Shown piece after piece: positions 1 to 10,749 of a DNA stretch of 64,000 bases. The position numbers and the translations under genes were made by a program. The stretch's first letter is position 1; every line of letters starts with the position of its first letter. The stretch comes from Linum tenue. Its lineage: Eukaryota; Streptophyta; Magnoliopsida; Malpighiales; Linaceae. The DNA is taken from the NCBI GenBank assembly GCA_946122785.1, contig CAMGYJ010000010.1:33025608-33089607 (forward strand), written 5' to 3'. The notes under the pieces were generated by a model. That model searched no databases, was not told the DNA's origin, and saw only the letters and a list, made by a program, of their open reading frames with translations.

Positions 1-1
1 G

Positions 2-700
2 GTGCAGTGGAATGGTGGGTTGACTGAGGAGTTCTCACCATCCCAGGGTTTACGTCAAGGATGTCCACTCTTGCCATACATTTTTACTCTGTGTATGGAG
101 AGACTGGGCCATCTGATCAGCGCTTCGGTTGAGAATAAATCATGGAAACCTATTCGGATTTCGAGTAAAGGCTCGGATTTTTCGCACACTTCTTTGCATA
201 TGATCTCATCTTGATGGGGGAGGCGACAACGGAGCAAGCGACAATCATCAACAGTTGTCTCGAGTGTTTCGGATCAACGTCGGGTCAGCAGGTCAGCCGC
301 CCGAAGTCGAGGGTGTTCTTCTCCGGTAATGTCACGGAGTTGGTGGGCGCTTCTATTAGTGCAGAACTGGGAATACAGGAGACGAAGAATTTGGGAAGAT
401 ATTTGGGGGTGCCTGTAATACACGATCGAGTCTCTAAAGCTACTTATAATGCGCTCATTGACCGAATTGACTCTCGCCTTGTAGGATGGAAAGTTAAATC
501 CCTAAGTCTAGGAGACTACATTCCTCCCAGCGAGTGTCGGAGACTACATTGACAAGAAGATCAGAGCTTTCGTTTGGGGAAGTTAGGAGATGGGTAAAAA
601 GATCCACCTTGTTGACTGGAGTACGGTTTGCAGACCTAAAGAGGAAGGTGGGCTTGGTTTGACAACGGCTACGAGGATGAATGAAGCTTTTATGCTGAAG
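2..700 (+). pseudogene. LINE-A reverse transcriptase fragment
   Basis: The first frame carries the conserved block GLRQGCPL followed by FTLCMERLGHLI, the palm region of L1 reverse transcriptases. The catalytic box that should read FADDLIL is readable near 188-208 only in a shifted frame, as FAYDLIL, so the first catalytic Asp is changed to Tyr. From 211 to 552 the frame continues with the thumb motif NLGRYLGVPV, then ends at a stop. Later sequence to about 700 still resembles the region in which such elements read 'IWG...GLGL', but it is out of frame. Several frameshifts plus loss of a catalytic residue make it non-functional. Confidence 0.85.
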
Positions 701-943
701 ATCGCTTGACGCCTTCTCTCAGAACCAGAAGCTTTATGGGCACGAGTTGGCAGGGCCAAATACCTACGAGAGAGAGGCGGAGGATGGCAGTTACGCACAT
801 CAGGGAGACTCTCGAATCTGTGGCGAAGGGTAGTACCAGTTCTCCACCTCCTTCCTGAGGCCCTCATGTGGAATGTCAAAAACGGGAAAAGTGTGTGCTT
901 CTGGGAAGACTGATGGCTATATGATGGTCCTCCGTTAGGAGAT

Positions 944-1735
944 ATGGCGGGGGAATTACCGGAGGTAGCGAGGTCCTTGTCGGTGGCGGACCTGGTGCTG
1001 AACGGCGAGTGGAATGTGCAGTATATTCAGGCTTTCCTCCCCCAGTATGTGGTGCAACAATTTCTGTTGTACCCACCACCCAATGAAACAGGAGTAGATG
1101 TGCCACTGTGGAGGCTCACCGATTCAGGAAATTTCTCTGTCAGAACAGCTTATGAACTCACAAATGAAGACTATGAGCTTTCCAGGAGTCGCCCGCTGTG
1201 GAGGTCGATATGGAAAACTCCAGCTACACAGCGTATACAGTCGTTTCTTTGGCTGGCAACCCACCGCAGGCTGCTCACTAATGAAGAAAGGAAGAGACGC
1301 CATTTATCTAATGTAGACAGCTGCCCCATCTGCGGACAGGGCCTGAAATCTACTCTTCACGTGCTTCGGGATTGCCCCTACGCGAGGGCGGTGTGGACGG
1401 GCTTCTTGGAAGGGGATGATGATGAAATGTTCTTTCACGAGAACATGGATAGGTGGTTGTTACACTACCTGACAGGGAGAGGCCGGAAGGTGTACGCCAC
1501 ACTTTTTGCAGTAGTTTGCTGGTCACTTTGGAAAAATAGAAATACATGGGTCTTTGAAAAGGTCCTTGGGTCGGATGTAGAAGTTCAAAAACGTGCGGAT
1601 TGGTGGTACCATCATATCCAGCTAGCATGGGCAAAGGAAAATGATATAAACACGGACGGAAGGACGAGAAGAAGGGAGCTCATAGCCTGGACGCCACCGC
1701 CGAGAGACTGGCTCTGCTTAAACTGTGATGGGTAG
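944..1735 (+). pseudogene. LINE-A zf-RVT (zinc-binding reverse transcriptase) segment
   Basis: An open stretch of 263 codons holds the zf-RVT module typical of the C-terminal half of plant L1 ORF2. The frame reads W..IWKTPATQRIQSFLWLA, then CPICGQGLKSTLHVLRDCPY, with the Cys/His residues C-x2-C...H-x4-C preserved. It ends with NCDG and a stop (TAG) just where the RNase H domain should begin with a VNVDG-like motif. The methionine at 944 is only the first in the open stretch. In an intact element this segment is internal to ORF2. Confidence 0.85.
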
Positions 1736-2195
1736 GTGATGTATGCTCAGGGAAGCGCTGCAGCAGGAGGGGTGCTACGTAGAGAGGATGGGCGGTTCGT
1801 CCGAGCATTAATATCCAACTTGGGGGGAGGTTCCATCAATGAGGGCGGAACTAATGGGGATCGCAATGGGATTGAGGATAGCTTGGGAAGAGGGCTCAAG
1901 GCAAGTTGAAGTGCAGACTGACTCAAGAACCGCTATGGAGCTGATTCGGGAGTCCGCCGGGACGCATCCGCACTACATCTTGATCTCCCATATTCGGCAG
2001 CTGTTGAGTAGAGATTGGCAGGTGGTGCTCAAGCATGTGTTCAGGGAGGGGAACATGGCAGCAGACTATCTAGCCTCGCTGGGGCACTCTCTTAGTGTGG
2101 GCGAGCATGCGATCATGACACCCTCCCCGACGTTGAATCACCTACTGCTTTATGATGTAATGTGTATCCAGACCCCTCGCTTTATTTTGAGCTAA
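1736..2195 (+). pseudogene. LINE-A RNase H domain remnant
   Basis: Past the stop at 1733-1735 the RNase H domain continues through a frame change. The readable part from 1839 contains the second catalytic acid in RAELMGIAMGL, the third in VQTDSRTAMELI, and the C-terminal HVFREGNMAADYLASLGH motif, whose Asp is the last of the catalytic set. This is the plant L1-type (RVT_3-like) RNase H. The first acid, in the NCDG motif, is separated by the upstream stop and frameshift, so the domain is broken. Confidence 0.85.
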
Positions 2196-2388
2196 CCGGT
2201 TGGAGCGTCGTCTCGTTCCGTCCTATTACAAAAAAAAAAAACATTTATGTCTACTTTCCCCCTTATTTCTCCGCCTACCACACACAAAACTCCCTCTCTC
2301 TTCCCTCTCCAACTCTCTCTCCTCCCTAGTCACTAATCAGAGAACAAAGGTGAAGCTATGTTCTTCTTTTTTTCTTCTTCTCGAGATC

Positions 2389-2475
2389 GTAAAATACATC
2401 GGCTACCACTAAAGTATGAGAATTTGGGTAGTTATATCACTTAAGTTAGAATAGGACGTCGGGTACCACTAATAT
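2389..2475 (+). repeat. Solo terminal inverted repeat, same family as the 4294-5538 element
   Basis: About 85 bases, from GTAAAATACATCGG through GACGTCGGGTACCACTAA, match the left terminal inverted repeat at 4294-4378 with scattered substitutions. I could not find a matching inverted partner before 4294. This is either one end of a truncated element or an element whose other end has decayed. No TSD is visible. Confidence 0.6.
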
Positions 2476-3963
2476 CAATGAATTGGACATTCGTTAAAAT
2501 TTCCGTCCATCTGCCATTAAAAAGAATAAAATATTATTTTTTAGTCAATAATTAAAAATTAATATAAAAGAAAATGGGAAAATTAAAAAGAAAAAATCCA
2601 AAAACCCTACATCGCCCAATTTCCCCTCTCTGCTCAAGTTTCCCACATAAACAGAACTTGCAGCTCGTTCATCACTTCATTGAAGGAATTGGCGATGCCT
2701 CTGGTTTCAATTGTTTTGTTTATTAGTTCTTCTAATGAAGGAATTGGCGTTTATGTTTGCACAGGGCACGGGGAACTAGAGGTAGTTTTGATTTGGAAGT
2801 GCGGTTCATAGAAGAGAGGAGTTGGAGGAATGGAATTGAGGAGGAAATAACCGGAGCAGCTTGAAGCTCTCCGGAAGTTATTTTCCGGGAACGTGTTTTC
2901 ATTTCGATTGCGAGAAGCTGAGAGTGATGAGGATTGAGGACCGAGGAAGCAAAAATTAATATTAGTTAATTAATTAATATATAATAGTTTAGGTTTGGTG
3001 CTACTCTTAATTAGTGGCTCTCATACTCCTCTTTGCAAGTGACAAATTTCAAGTTCCATCCTTTACCTCTCTCCCATTTTATAACCTTTGTGTTCATTTA
3101 TTGTCTGTTATGTCTACATCTATTGTCCATTAGTTTTTATCTATTGTTCAATTTTCATGATTGTGGGTCTAAACAATAATATTTTTATGAAAGTTAAGTC
3201 CCAAGTATAAAAGAACGAACAAATCACATGAGGGGAATACTTTATTTCTTATTAGACTTTTTCAAACCATATAACATAACTCACTTTTTGTTGTGTGTTT
3301 CCTAAATATAATAAAAGAGGTATGATTGTTGATACTTCAATATTAGCATTATTGAATTTTTTGCTTCCAACTTTTTTCATTTCAGCTTTCCAAGGGGAAA
3401 TGTAATTCAATTTCGTCAATTAATCTGTTTGTACTAGCAAGACAATAATGCTAAATTAATTGAATAATTCGCATTGATTTATTAATCGTCAACCGGAATA
3501 ATTAGGTACAAGCCACCAATAATAGAAAAGAAAAAATAAATAAATCAATTATAAATAATTGTACCATACTTAACTCCATATGAAAAATATTATCAGTTTG
3601 TTCTATCTAATTTAGTTTACTCCTGTTTATACTATTTGATTGTTCTAAAATTGTTTTCATCTTCTACTCAATTAAGTTCTCATTACCTATTCATCTGAGT
3701 CTAGTTAATTGATTCATTGTCATTTTAGTTACTATTTTGATTCTTTTATTTGAATTTTTTTATTCAATCTCTCAAATAATCAATTTTTAATTATATTTTA
3801 CTATTTATACCATTGTTGCTTTATTCCAAATCATATTGGATCAATATTATTTTTAAATAATGTTACGACTTTAATTTCTTGATTTTTGCTTTATTTATAT
3901 TTCATTATATATTTAGGAAAAACAATTTATACCACATTTTATTCGTGTGGAAGGGTTTGATTA
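2476..3963. other. AT-rich intergenic DNA without a recognisable gene
   Basis: The first 450 bases contain somewhat GC-richer stretches (2600-2950), including two copies of GAAGGAATTGGCG at about 2683 and 2737. These could be a scrap of captured gene sequence behind the solo repeat, but no protein family is recognisable. From about 2960 the DNA is very AT-rich with no coding signal. Confidence 0.5.
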
Positions 3964-4293
3964 CGATACGACGTTAATGTTTATACCACATTTTGGTATC
4001 GTTTGCTTGTGGGATTTGGGTGATGTATTTGGCACCCAAATCTCAAGGGTTTGCCAAAAAAAAAATATTGTTTGTTGGGGTATACAAATCCGTGGGGTCC
4101 ACGTATTTGGTCCTTTTTTAGCTTCAAATCCGTGGACCCCATATATTTGCAAATACCACATTTCATTTGGAATTGGTCATGAAAGGCAAAGATTTGTGAG
4201 CCATGGTACAAAAACCTTTAAATCCATGATCAAAATCAACTAAACAAACAATGTTATCTTTCAAATACAAAATGCAACAAATCCATCATAAAT

Positions 4294-5538
4294 CCGAGTA
4301 AAATACCTCGGGTACCATTTAAGTTTGAGAATTGAGGTAGACATATCACTTAAGTTTGAATAGGACGTCGGGTACCACTTAACTCTATTATATGTGCACC
4401 CGGTACCACTTAAGTTTACTGCTATGTGCATTGCATTAAAGTTGACAGAAAATTCCTGGAATATTCCGTTTTCTAAATTTCATAATTGGTTCTTCTACTT
4501 TTCTTATTGTAAAAAAACCATTTGGAAGTTGACAGAATATTCTTGGAATATTCCGTTTTCTAAATTTCATAATTGGTCATTCTACTTTTCTTATTGTAAA
4601 AAAATCATTTGGATTTATGGAAAATATAATTTTTTATTGTTTAATTGGAATCCACTTTTGAATACTTGATATCAAATCAATTTTTCAATAGAAAATTTAG
4701 AATCAATTATTATAAGTATTTTCAATTATCATTATGTGTTCTTATAATTGAATAATTTTCTCAAGCAAATATATTTTATAAATTCTATCTTGATATAAAT
4801 AATCTGAGAATGTTATATTTAGTTCTCTTACATCATAGTGATATTGTCTAATTTTCCATGTTAAATTTCCTTTTAATTCTCTAATATTATATTTGAAGAT
4901 GTTTCATATTAGTTAAATTTAGAATTCTAATTCTCTTCCTATAATCATATTTATTTTCTATATTTTTTATTGAATGTTGTAGCTTTTATAGTTCATTTAT
5001 TACTTGGTTACTTTCCGTCTCTTTTCGTTCTAAATGTTTTGTTAATTACTGAAATATATTTTATTCCTTATGATTGTGTTCTATTTATCTTTCTTTGGTT
5101 TTGATGTATTGATGATCGATTAGGTTCTATTTTAACTATTTCCAATGGTGCTTCTAATTGAATTAGGGTGTCTAAACGGATATTCTAATATTAATTTTAA
5201 ATATTTATTATTATATTCTACTGTACTTATTATTTTTCTTATGTTCATTTAATATTTGTACTAATTTATCTATTTTATGAAAAATTTTGATTAGCCATTT
5301 TAGTAATAATATGTTTAGAAGGTTTTTCTAATTTTTATATTAGATAAAACTTGTTGAAATATAGTTTTGATGGTTTTTTAAATTTTTGGTACCAAAAAGT
5401 AATTAAATGTTTGGGTTGGATGGAAAGGTAGCCGGATGCACATTTTTTCGACTTTAAAAGTACCTACACCCTATTCAAACTCAAGTGGTATGTTTACCCC
5501 AATTCTCAAACTTTAGTGGTATCCGATGTATTTTATCC
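4294..5538. mobile_element. Non-autonomous DNA transposon with about 85 bp TIRs
   Basis: The left terminus (4294-4378) and the reverse complement of the right terminus (about 5453-5538) align over about 85 bases; both contain AAGTTTGAGAATTG and GAGTTTGAATAGG or close variants. The element is flanked by TCATAAAT at 4286-4293 and 5539-5546, an 8 bp target duplication that extends to 9 with one mismatch. It sits inside the MITE, whose sequence is restored on removal. Long TIRs favour a Mutator-like origin, while an 8 bp duplication would also fit hAT. No transposase is present. Confidence 0.8.
4441..4614 (+). repeat. Tandem duplication of an 87 bp unit
   Basis: Two consecutive copies, 4441-4527 and 4528-4614, start with GTTGACAGAA and contain GGAATATTCCGTTTTC. 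They differ at only a few bases. They lie inside the long-TIR element, close to its left TIR, and have no coding meaning that I can see. Confidence 0.8.
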
Positions 5539-5643
5539 TCATAAATTCAAAAGTTTTCAAAACTCAAAACCTTTATTTTCGAATCCAACAAGCAATTCGT
5601 GAGGAAGGCTTTGAATGGTTGATTCCGATACGACGTTAATGTT

Positions 5644-5945
5644 GTACACAGTTTCGACTTTGGATGCATGCGGATCTCAGTGGTCCAAGTTTAGTTTTTC
5701 CCGTTCCCCTCTCTTGTCTTGCCCAACATAGTACTGCGGGCCCAATTGAAATGACCTCTCGGGATTAAAACAGTAAGGCCCAAGATTCGTAACAACACCT
5801 TTGTAGACTGGTTAATTAACTCAGGAATCATATGGCATAAAAAAAACTCAGGAATCATGACAAACTGTGGTTAATCAGCCCAAACTAAAAACTCCAAGTC
5901 CCTATCAGGCTATGACCTTCAGGCTTAAGGTGTACCCAAAAAAAT
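5644..5945. other. Intergenic DNA
   Basis: No gene or repeat is recognisable here. It separates the interrupted MITE from the upstream region of the P450 pseudogene. Confidence 0.5.
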
Positions 5946-6236
5946 CACCTTCAGGCTTCAACGACAAAGTGGAAGTATCCAGAGTCCAGACCTCATTCCA
6001 ATAACCATTAACCAAAGGGAAAATCCCATATAATGGTCATAGCCACCTCTTCCGTTCATTTCACATGCATAGTTGCATTGCATCCCTGCTTCCCCTCTCC
6101 CCAAACTTCTATACAGTTCATCTTGGTTCAGAATGGATGAAGCCAGCATCGATTTGCAGTAGGGGAAACTAGTCGTCAGAGCTTTCGTTGCCATCGTTGC
6201 AGCGTCGATCATGGCGTTCTGGTTGATGAACAACAA
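5946..6236 (+). pseudogene. CYP706-type P450 pseudogene, promoter and 5' part of exon 1
   Basis: This stretch is a diverged copy of the promoter and first codons of the intact P450 at 21998-23675 (which lies on the other strand). Matching blocks include ATCACCTTCAGG, the TATA-like ATATAATGGTCATAGCCACC (about 6030) and the 5' UTR GTTGCATTGCATCCC. The coding part starts at the ATG at 6133, corresponding to the MEEANGDLQQ start of the intact protein. Codon 10, CAG in the intact gene, is TAG here, so the copy stops almost at once. Homology ends at about 6236, within the membrane anchor, where Copia-1 begins. The rest of the exon reappears at 18676. Confidence 0.88.
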
Positions 6237-6249
6237 TCTTCCTTTGTTA

Positions 6250-6262
6250 TGGTATCACAGCC
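6250..6262 (+). other. Copia-1 primer-binding site
   Basis: TGGTATCACAGCC matches, with one mismatch, the sequence complementary to the 3' end of plant initiator tRNA-Met (TGGTATCAGAGCC). It lies 36 bases before the gag start at 6298. An LTR ending in CA should stand just before it but does not; P450 sequence lies there instead. Confidence 0.75.
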
Positions 6263-6297
6263 TGGGACAAAACTCTAGTCGCCACTCTTCTTCTACC

Positions 6298-6831
6298 ATG
6301 GTTGACAATGAAGCTCAGCCCCAACAAGAACCACAACCAGATCCACAACCCCTTCCACAGCCAAATGTTGTGGATCCTTCTTCTCACCCCTTCTTTCTTC
6401 ATGGTTCAGAGAAACCTGGATCTCTCCTTGTTGCTGAGAAACTCACACCAACAAATTACAATGACTGGAGCAGGTCCATGTTCAACGCCCTTCCTGCAAA
6501 AAACAAGCTCGAGTTCACCAATGGCACAACCCCTGAGCCAGCAGCTACTGATGCAAGGTATGGTGCTTGGACTCGCAACAACGTTATGATCCTCAGCTGG
6601 ATCCAACAGTCCACTTCATCAAAAATTCGCAAAACCATTCTTGCTTGCAAAACAGCTTCAGAGGCATGAAAAAGTTTACAAACTCGTTATGGATCTAGTG
6701 ACCTCATTCGCATAGAAGATCTTGAAGAAGCCCTTTCATCCATGCAATAAGGTAACCAACGGATCTGCTGATAATGTTGTAACCAACACTTCTTCTTCTG
6801 ATGAGGTCAAGCTCACCAGAGCATATTATGA
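6298..6831 (+). pseudogene. Copia-1 gag, N-terminal part
   Basis: Starting at MVDNEAQPQQ, the frame has a proline/glutamine-rich leader and then the typical Copia gag start: LTPTNYNDWSRSMFNAL and WTRNNVMILSWIQQS. It stops at 6667-6669. The sequence then degrades, and is cut at 6831 by Gypsy-1. The zinc-knuckle end of gag is not recognisable. Confidence 0.8.
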
Positions 6832-7744
6832 TGATATGATATCAATTCCATCGTCCTGTGCGTCTCAATTAATCGATCCAAGATGGTGTCAAGTCAACAA
6901 GAACAAAGCTGGAAATTTTCTAAGGAAACAAACAGTTTTGGGAAGCCCTCTTTGGAGAGTTGTATCTCTCAATTGGTTCCATAGAAATGGGCGAATGAGC
7001 ACTTGTTGTGATCCTGGGATGTTGTTATACATGTTGGAATGCTTGGATCGTGGAAAGAATATCAGGAGAGTTGTTTTTCAAGGTCATTAAAATCGTATCC
7101 TGCATTCTGGAAATTCCCAGTTTTTGGCTAAGGCAGGAAGACAGTTTTTGATACCAACTTTGAGCTTGGATTCCCGACGTTTGGAGCATAACCAGCTGGA
7201 GCTTGGAGTTGGAAATGAAATAGCAAGACTTTCTAAACCAAGGGAAGGAATTGGTTGAGCTCGACTCAACCCAGAAGACTGAGTTCCAGACCCACAAAGT
7301 TGACATCAAGGGCTGTTTTGGAACAGTTTACTTAAGAGAGAAGTCAGTTACTTAGGATGCAAGTTTTGATTGTTAAACGTATTCTTTTTCCTTGTTTGTT
7401 TCAGAAGTGTTACCTTGTTTGTTTAGGATTGTAATTAGGGTTTTGGTTATAAATAGTCACGCTTTGAGTTGTAAGAGGACACGTTGAAGTTTAATCGAAT
7501 TTACTCCGAGGAGTTTTTCTAGCTTGCGAGCTTTTGGTTCTTGGTTGTTGGCCAAGGATTGCAGACCTAGAGATCAGGATATTCACTCTTGATCTCGTGG
7601 TAGTTCTACCTAGATTAGCCTCTTCCCCTTTCGTGTTGAAGTTGCTGATTTAGTTCGTCAAAACCCATCGAGTTCATTCCCAAATTCATCCAATTTTGAT
7701 TCATCGCCGCGTGATTCTGAGATAAGCCAATCGGGGGTTCATCA
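6832..7744 (+). repeat. Gypsy-1 5' LTR
   Basis: This 913 bp LTR begins TGATATGATATCAATTCC and ends GGGGGTTCATCA, so it has the TG...CA termini. A TATA box (TATAAATAG) lies at 7448-7456. It is followed within two bases by the primer-binding site. Confidence 0.93.
7448..7456 (+). promoter_or_regulatory. TATA box in Gypsy-1 5' LTR
   Basis: TATAAATAG, with the identical sequence at 10939-10947 in the 3' LTR. Its position about two thirds into the LTR fits the U3/R border. Confidence 0.7.
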
Positions 7745-7746
7745 AG

Positions 7747-7759
7747 TGGCATCAGAGCC
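7747..7759 (+). other. Gypsy-1 primer-binding site
   Basis: TGGCATCAGAGCC starts two bases after the 5' LTR. It differs by one base from the plant initiator tRNA-Met complement TGGTATCAGAGCC. Confidence 0.8.
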
Positions 7760-7773
7760 TGTGTTCAAACACA

Positions 7774-10749
7774 GTGGACACGACGCATTGGACGAGGTCC
7801 AAAGGACCTGTTTCGGAAGATCCTGCCATTCGACAGAAAACAGAGGAAGAGACCGATTCCGACAAGAAGAAGCAGGAGCCGGAAGTTGCAATGGCAGGCC
7901 AATTCAACACTACTGAATTCCTACAAACCATCACAGCACAGATTGGGACTCTTTTTCAAGCACAGTTCAACAAAATCGAGCATCAATTGGAGCAGCAAGG
8001 GCAACGACTTGATGCTCTGTCCGCGAACGTAATACAGGGTAATCCGCAACCTCTGGCGGCGGAAGTTAATGACGGTGCAGCCGGCAATAACGATCGCCAA
8101 TTAATCTCGCGGATTGAGGAGTTGGAACAGCAGTTGATGGCGGCTGGTCTTGAGCAAGGCAGACATCGACGAGGAAGACCCCCTGAAACGGATTCGACTA
8201 TACCGCCAGGAATCAAATTGGCTGTTCCCCAGTTTCAGGAAGCTTTAAACCCAGCGGCGTACTTGGACTGGGAGAGGAAAATCATCCTCTTCTTCTAGTG
8301 CGGGCAGTTCACAGAGCAGCAGAAGGTTGCGATGGCCACCTACGAATTCTCCGATTATGCAGCCCAATGGTGGGAGCAGTTGTAGACGAGGCGACGACGC
8401 AATTTGCAAGCTCCTGTTGAAACATGGGGAGAGTTGCGAGGGTTAATGCGGGAGAAATTCGTCCCCAATTACTACCAGCGCGAATTACACGAAACTCTGC
8501 AAGGAGTTCGACAAGGTTCACGAGGTGTGGAGGAGTATGTGCGTGAATTGGAGTTGTTGATGTTAAGGGCGGATATTCGCGAAGACAGGGAGGCCATAAT
8601 TGCTCGGTTTCTTCATGGGTTGAATCGCGACGTTCGTAATGAAGTAGAGCTGCGGACGTTTGTAGACTGGGAAGACGTCGTTCACCTTGCTATAAAGGTT
8701 GAAAGGCAGCTCAAACAATTCCCAAATCGAAGGGTCTCGCCGAATTTGAACGCACCGAAAACATCCCCTGAACTAGAATCGAAGTCAGAGTTACCGCGAA
8801 ATTTGGCTAAGGGCTCGGCACCGGCAGTTCACGAGAAAGCAGTGAGTGCTAGTGGCGCCATTCGTTGCTTCAAATGCCATGGATATGGCCATAAATCTCA
8901 CCAATGTGCCAACCAAAAGACTCTCATCCTCAGGGACGGACACTATTACTCTGAGGAAGAGGAAGATGAGGAGCTGGCCGCGAAAGAGGACGAAGCAGAA
9001 CCGGAAATTGAAGCTGTTAAGGGTCCCTTGTTCGTTGTTCGGCGAGCAATGACGAGCCAGGAGTTGGATCCCTCTGAGGTGGAGCAACGAAACAACCTTT
9101 TTCACACTCGTTGCCAAGTTAATGGGAAGAACCTGACCGTGATTATCGACGGGGGAAGTTGCGCCAATGTAGCAAGTCTTGACGTGGTCAAAAGGCTCGG
9201 ATTAGCAATGATTCCCAGGGAAGAACCATATTCCCTTCACTGGCTTAGCGACCACGCTGCAATTAAAGTGAACAAACAGGTGAGGATTCCCTTTTCAATC
9301 GGTCGATATCACGACGAGTTGCTTTTCGATGTTATCCCGATGCAGGCTGCCCACTTGGTCTTGGGAAGACCGTGGCAATTCGACCGCAAGGCTTCTCATC
9401 ACGGCCGAACCAACGTCTATACATTTGAGCATGGTGGCAAGAGGATGACCCTCAAGCCGTTAATGCCGGATGAAGTTCGCGAAGATCAGCGCCATATGAA
9501 CCGAGTCCGAAGTGGGGTCAACTCCAGTATAGGAGCTTCAGAGGAGTCCCGAGAAAATCAATTGATGGCTAGGCGCTATTTGCTGACTGTCCTAGCTGGC
9601 AAGAAGGTTCCCCGGAGAAGCAGAGCACGTCGCCCCTGCTCGTCGGATGCCCTGCAGAGCACCGAATGGGGTGGAACAGCTGGGGTCGTGTCGGAACCAG
9701 TGGGCAACCTCAACGCGTCCCAAATTCACCCAACGACGAGCGAAGATGATGAAACCCAGACGATTCCTGCCCAATCGAAGAATTCCAAAGTTGGGGATTC
9801 GCGTTCTTCCAAGACACCCGACGCACAAAAGTCGGCCGAATGGGTTGTGACGATTGGGGACGTTTCGATCCAATCGAACACTTGGGAACGTTCACTGGGT
9901 CCTCAAGGAAGGTGTAGGAGGCGCGCAATTGGTTCGCCGATGCGTACAGAAGAAACGCCCAATTTTCAATGGGCTTCGCCGGAATCTGGGAATTCGTCGC
10001 CGGAAGCTGGAAAATTTGAATTTCCAGGTGGCGGGAAACAAGGCCACGGAGATTGGGGTTGGATGGGAACGAGTCACAGGCTGGAAATGGAAGGAGAAGG
10101 TTCCTGGGAGCCAGGCGAACACGATGTCGACAGGCAATTGGGACGAGACGGTCGCAATCCGAAAACCCCAAATCACAAGGCCTCGCCGGAAAATCGGGAC
10201 TCACCGGAAAATGTGGTTTTGGCACTGACATTTTGTGACCCTGTTTGGGATAATTTTGTCGACCATTTTGAGCGCAGGTTGATTCAAGCTTTGAGGGCAA
10301 AGCTTTTTAAACAAGGGGGGCTTGATATGATATCAATTCCATCGTCGTGTGCGTCTCAATTAATCGATCCAAGATGGTGTCAAGTCAACAAGAACAAAGC
10401 TGGAAATTTTCTAAGGAAACAAACAGTTTTGGGAAGCCCTCTTTGGAGAGTTGTATCTCTCAATTGGTTCCATAGAAATGGGCGAATGAGCACTTGTTGT
10501 GATCCTGGGATGTTGTTATACATGTTGGAATGCTTGGATCGTGGAAAGAATATCAGGAGAGTTGTTTTTCAAGGTCATCAAAATCGTATCCTGCATTCTG
10601 GAAATTCCCAGTTTTTGGCTAAGGCAGGAAGACAGTTTTTGATACCAACTTTGAGCTTGGATTCCCGACGTTTGGAGCATAACCAGCTGGAGCTTGGAGT
10701 TGGAAATGAAATAGCAAGACTTTCTAAACCAAGGGAAGGAATTGGTTGA
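7774..10749 (+). pseudogene. Gypsy-1 gag-protease with two amber stops
   Basis: One frame runs from 7774 (a second candidate start, MAGQFNTTEF, is at 7891) through gag to protease, broken only by TAG at 8296-8298 and 8383-8385. The gag core shows YEFSDYAAQWWEQL and WGELRGLMREKFVPNYYQR, typical of Retrotrans_gag. The zinc knuckle is CFKCHGYGHKSHQC (about 8868). The protease active site reads DGGS (about 9150) in place of the usual D-S/T-G-A. After LVLGRPWQFDRK the frame continues about 290 codons through sequence with no recognised domain, and into the 3' LTR. No polymerase domains follow. Confidence 0.85.
10311..10322 (+). other. Gypsy-1 polypurine tract
   Basis: ACAAGGGGGGCT lies directly before the 3' LTR and is the plus-strand priming site expected there. 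Confidence 0.8.

Larger units (their letters stand above)
1..2240 (+). mobile_element. LINE-A, 3' part of a decayed L1-type LINE
   Basis: This is a non-LTR retrotransposon that enters the window already inside its reverse transcriptase. It carries the usual plant L1 ORF2 order: end of reverse transcriptase, a zf-RVT zinc-binding region, then an RNase H domain, followed by a short 3' UTR and an A-run at about 2229-2240. Frameshifts and stops break it into several reading frames, so it is dead. Domain order and motifs resemble the better preserved LINE at 57893-63727, but the two are not close copies. The 5' end and target-site duplication cannot be checked because the start lies outside the window. 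Confidence 0.9.
3995..5600. mobile_element. Tourist-like (PIF/Harbinger) MITE, interrupted
   Basis: The left end reads GGTATCGTTTGCTTGTGGG, the same terminal sequence as the elements at 56990 and 57790. The interior (phrases such as AAATCCGTGG and CAAATACCACATTTCATTTGG) matches the element at 57790-63964 in inverted orientation. At 4293 the match stops; it resumes at 5539 after the inserted long-TIR element, ending near CCAACAAGCAATTCG at about 5600. The right terminus is degraded, so no TAA target duplication can be seen for this copy. Confidence 0.75.
3964..5643. repeat. 18 bp direct repeat flanking the interrupted MITE
   Basis: CGATACGACGTTAATGTT occurs at 3964-3981 and again at 5626-5643, in direct orientation, on either side of the Tourist-like MITE. 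It is too long for that element's own target duplication. It may mark the ends of a larger, older insertion or a local duplication. Confidence 0.6.

Noticed and set aside
9710..10300. 196-codon minus-strand open frame in Gypsy-1
   Set aside because: It is antisense to the continuous gag-protease frame and has no recognisable domain.
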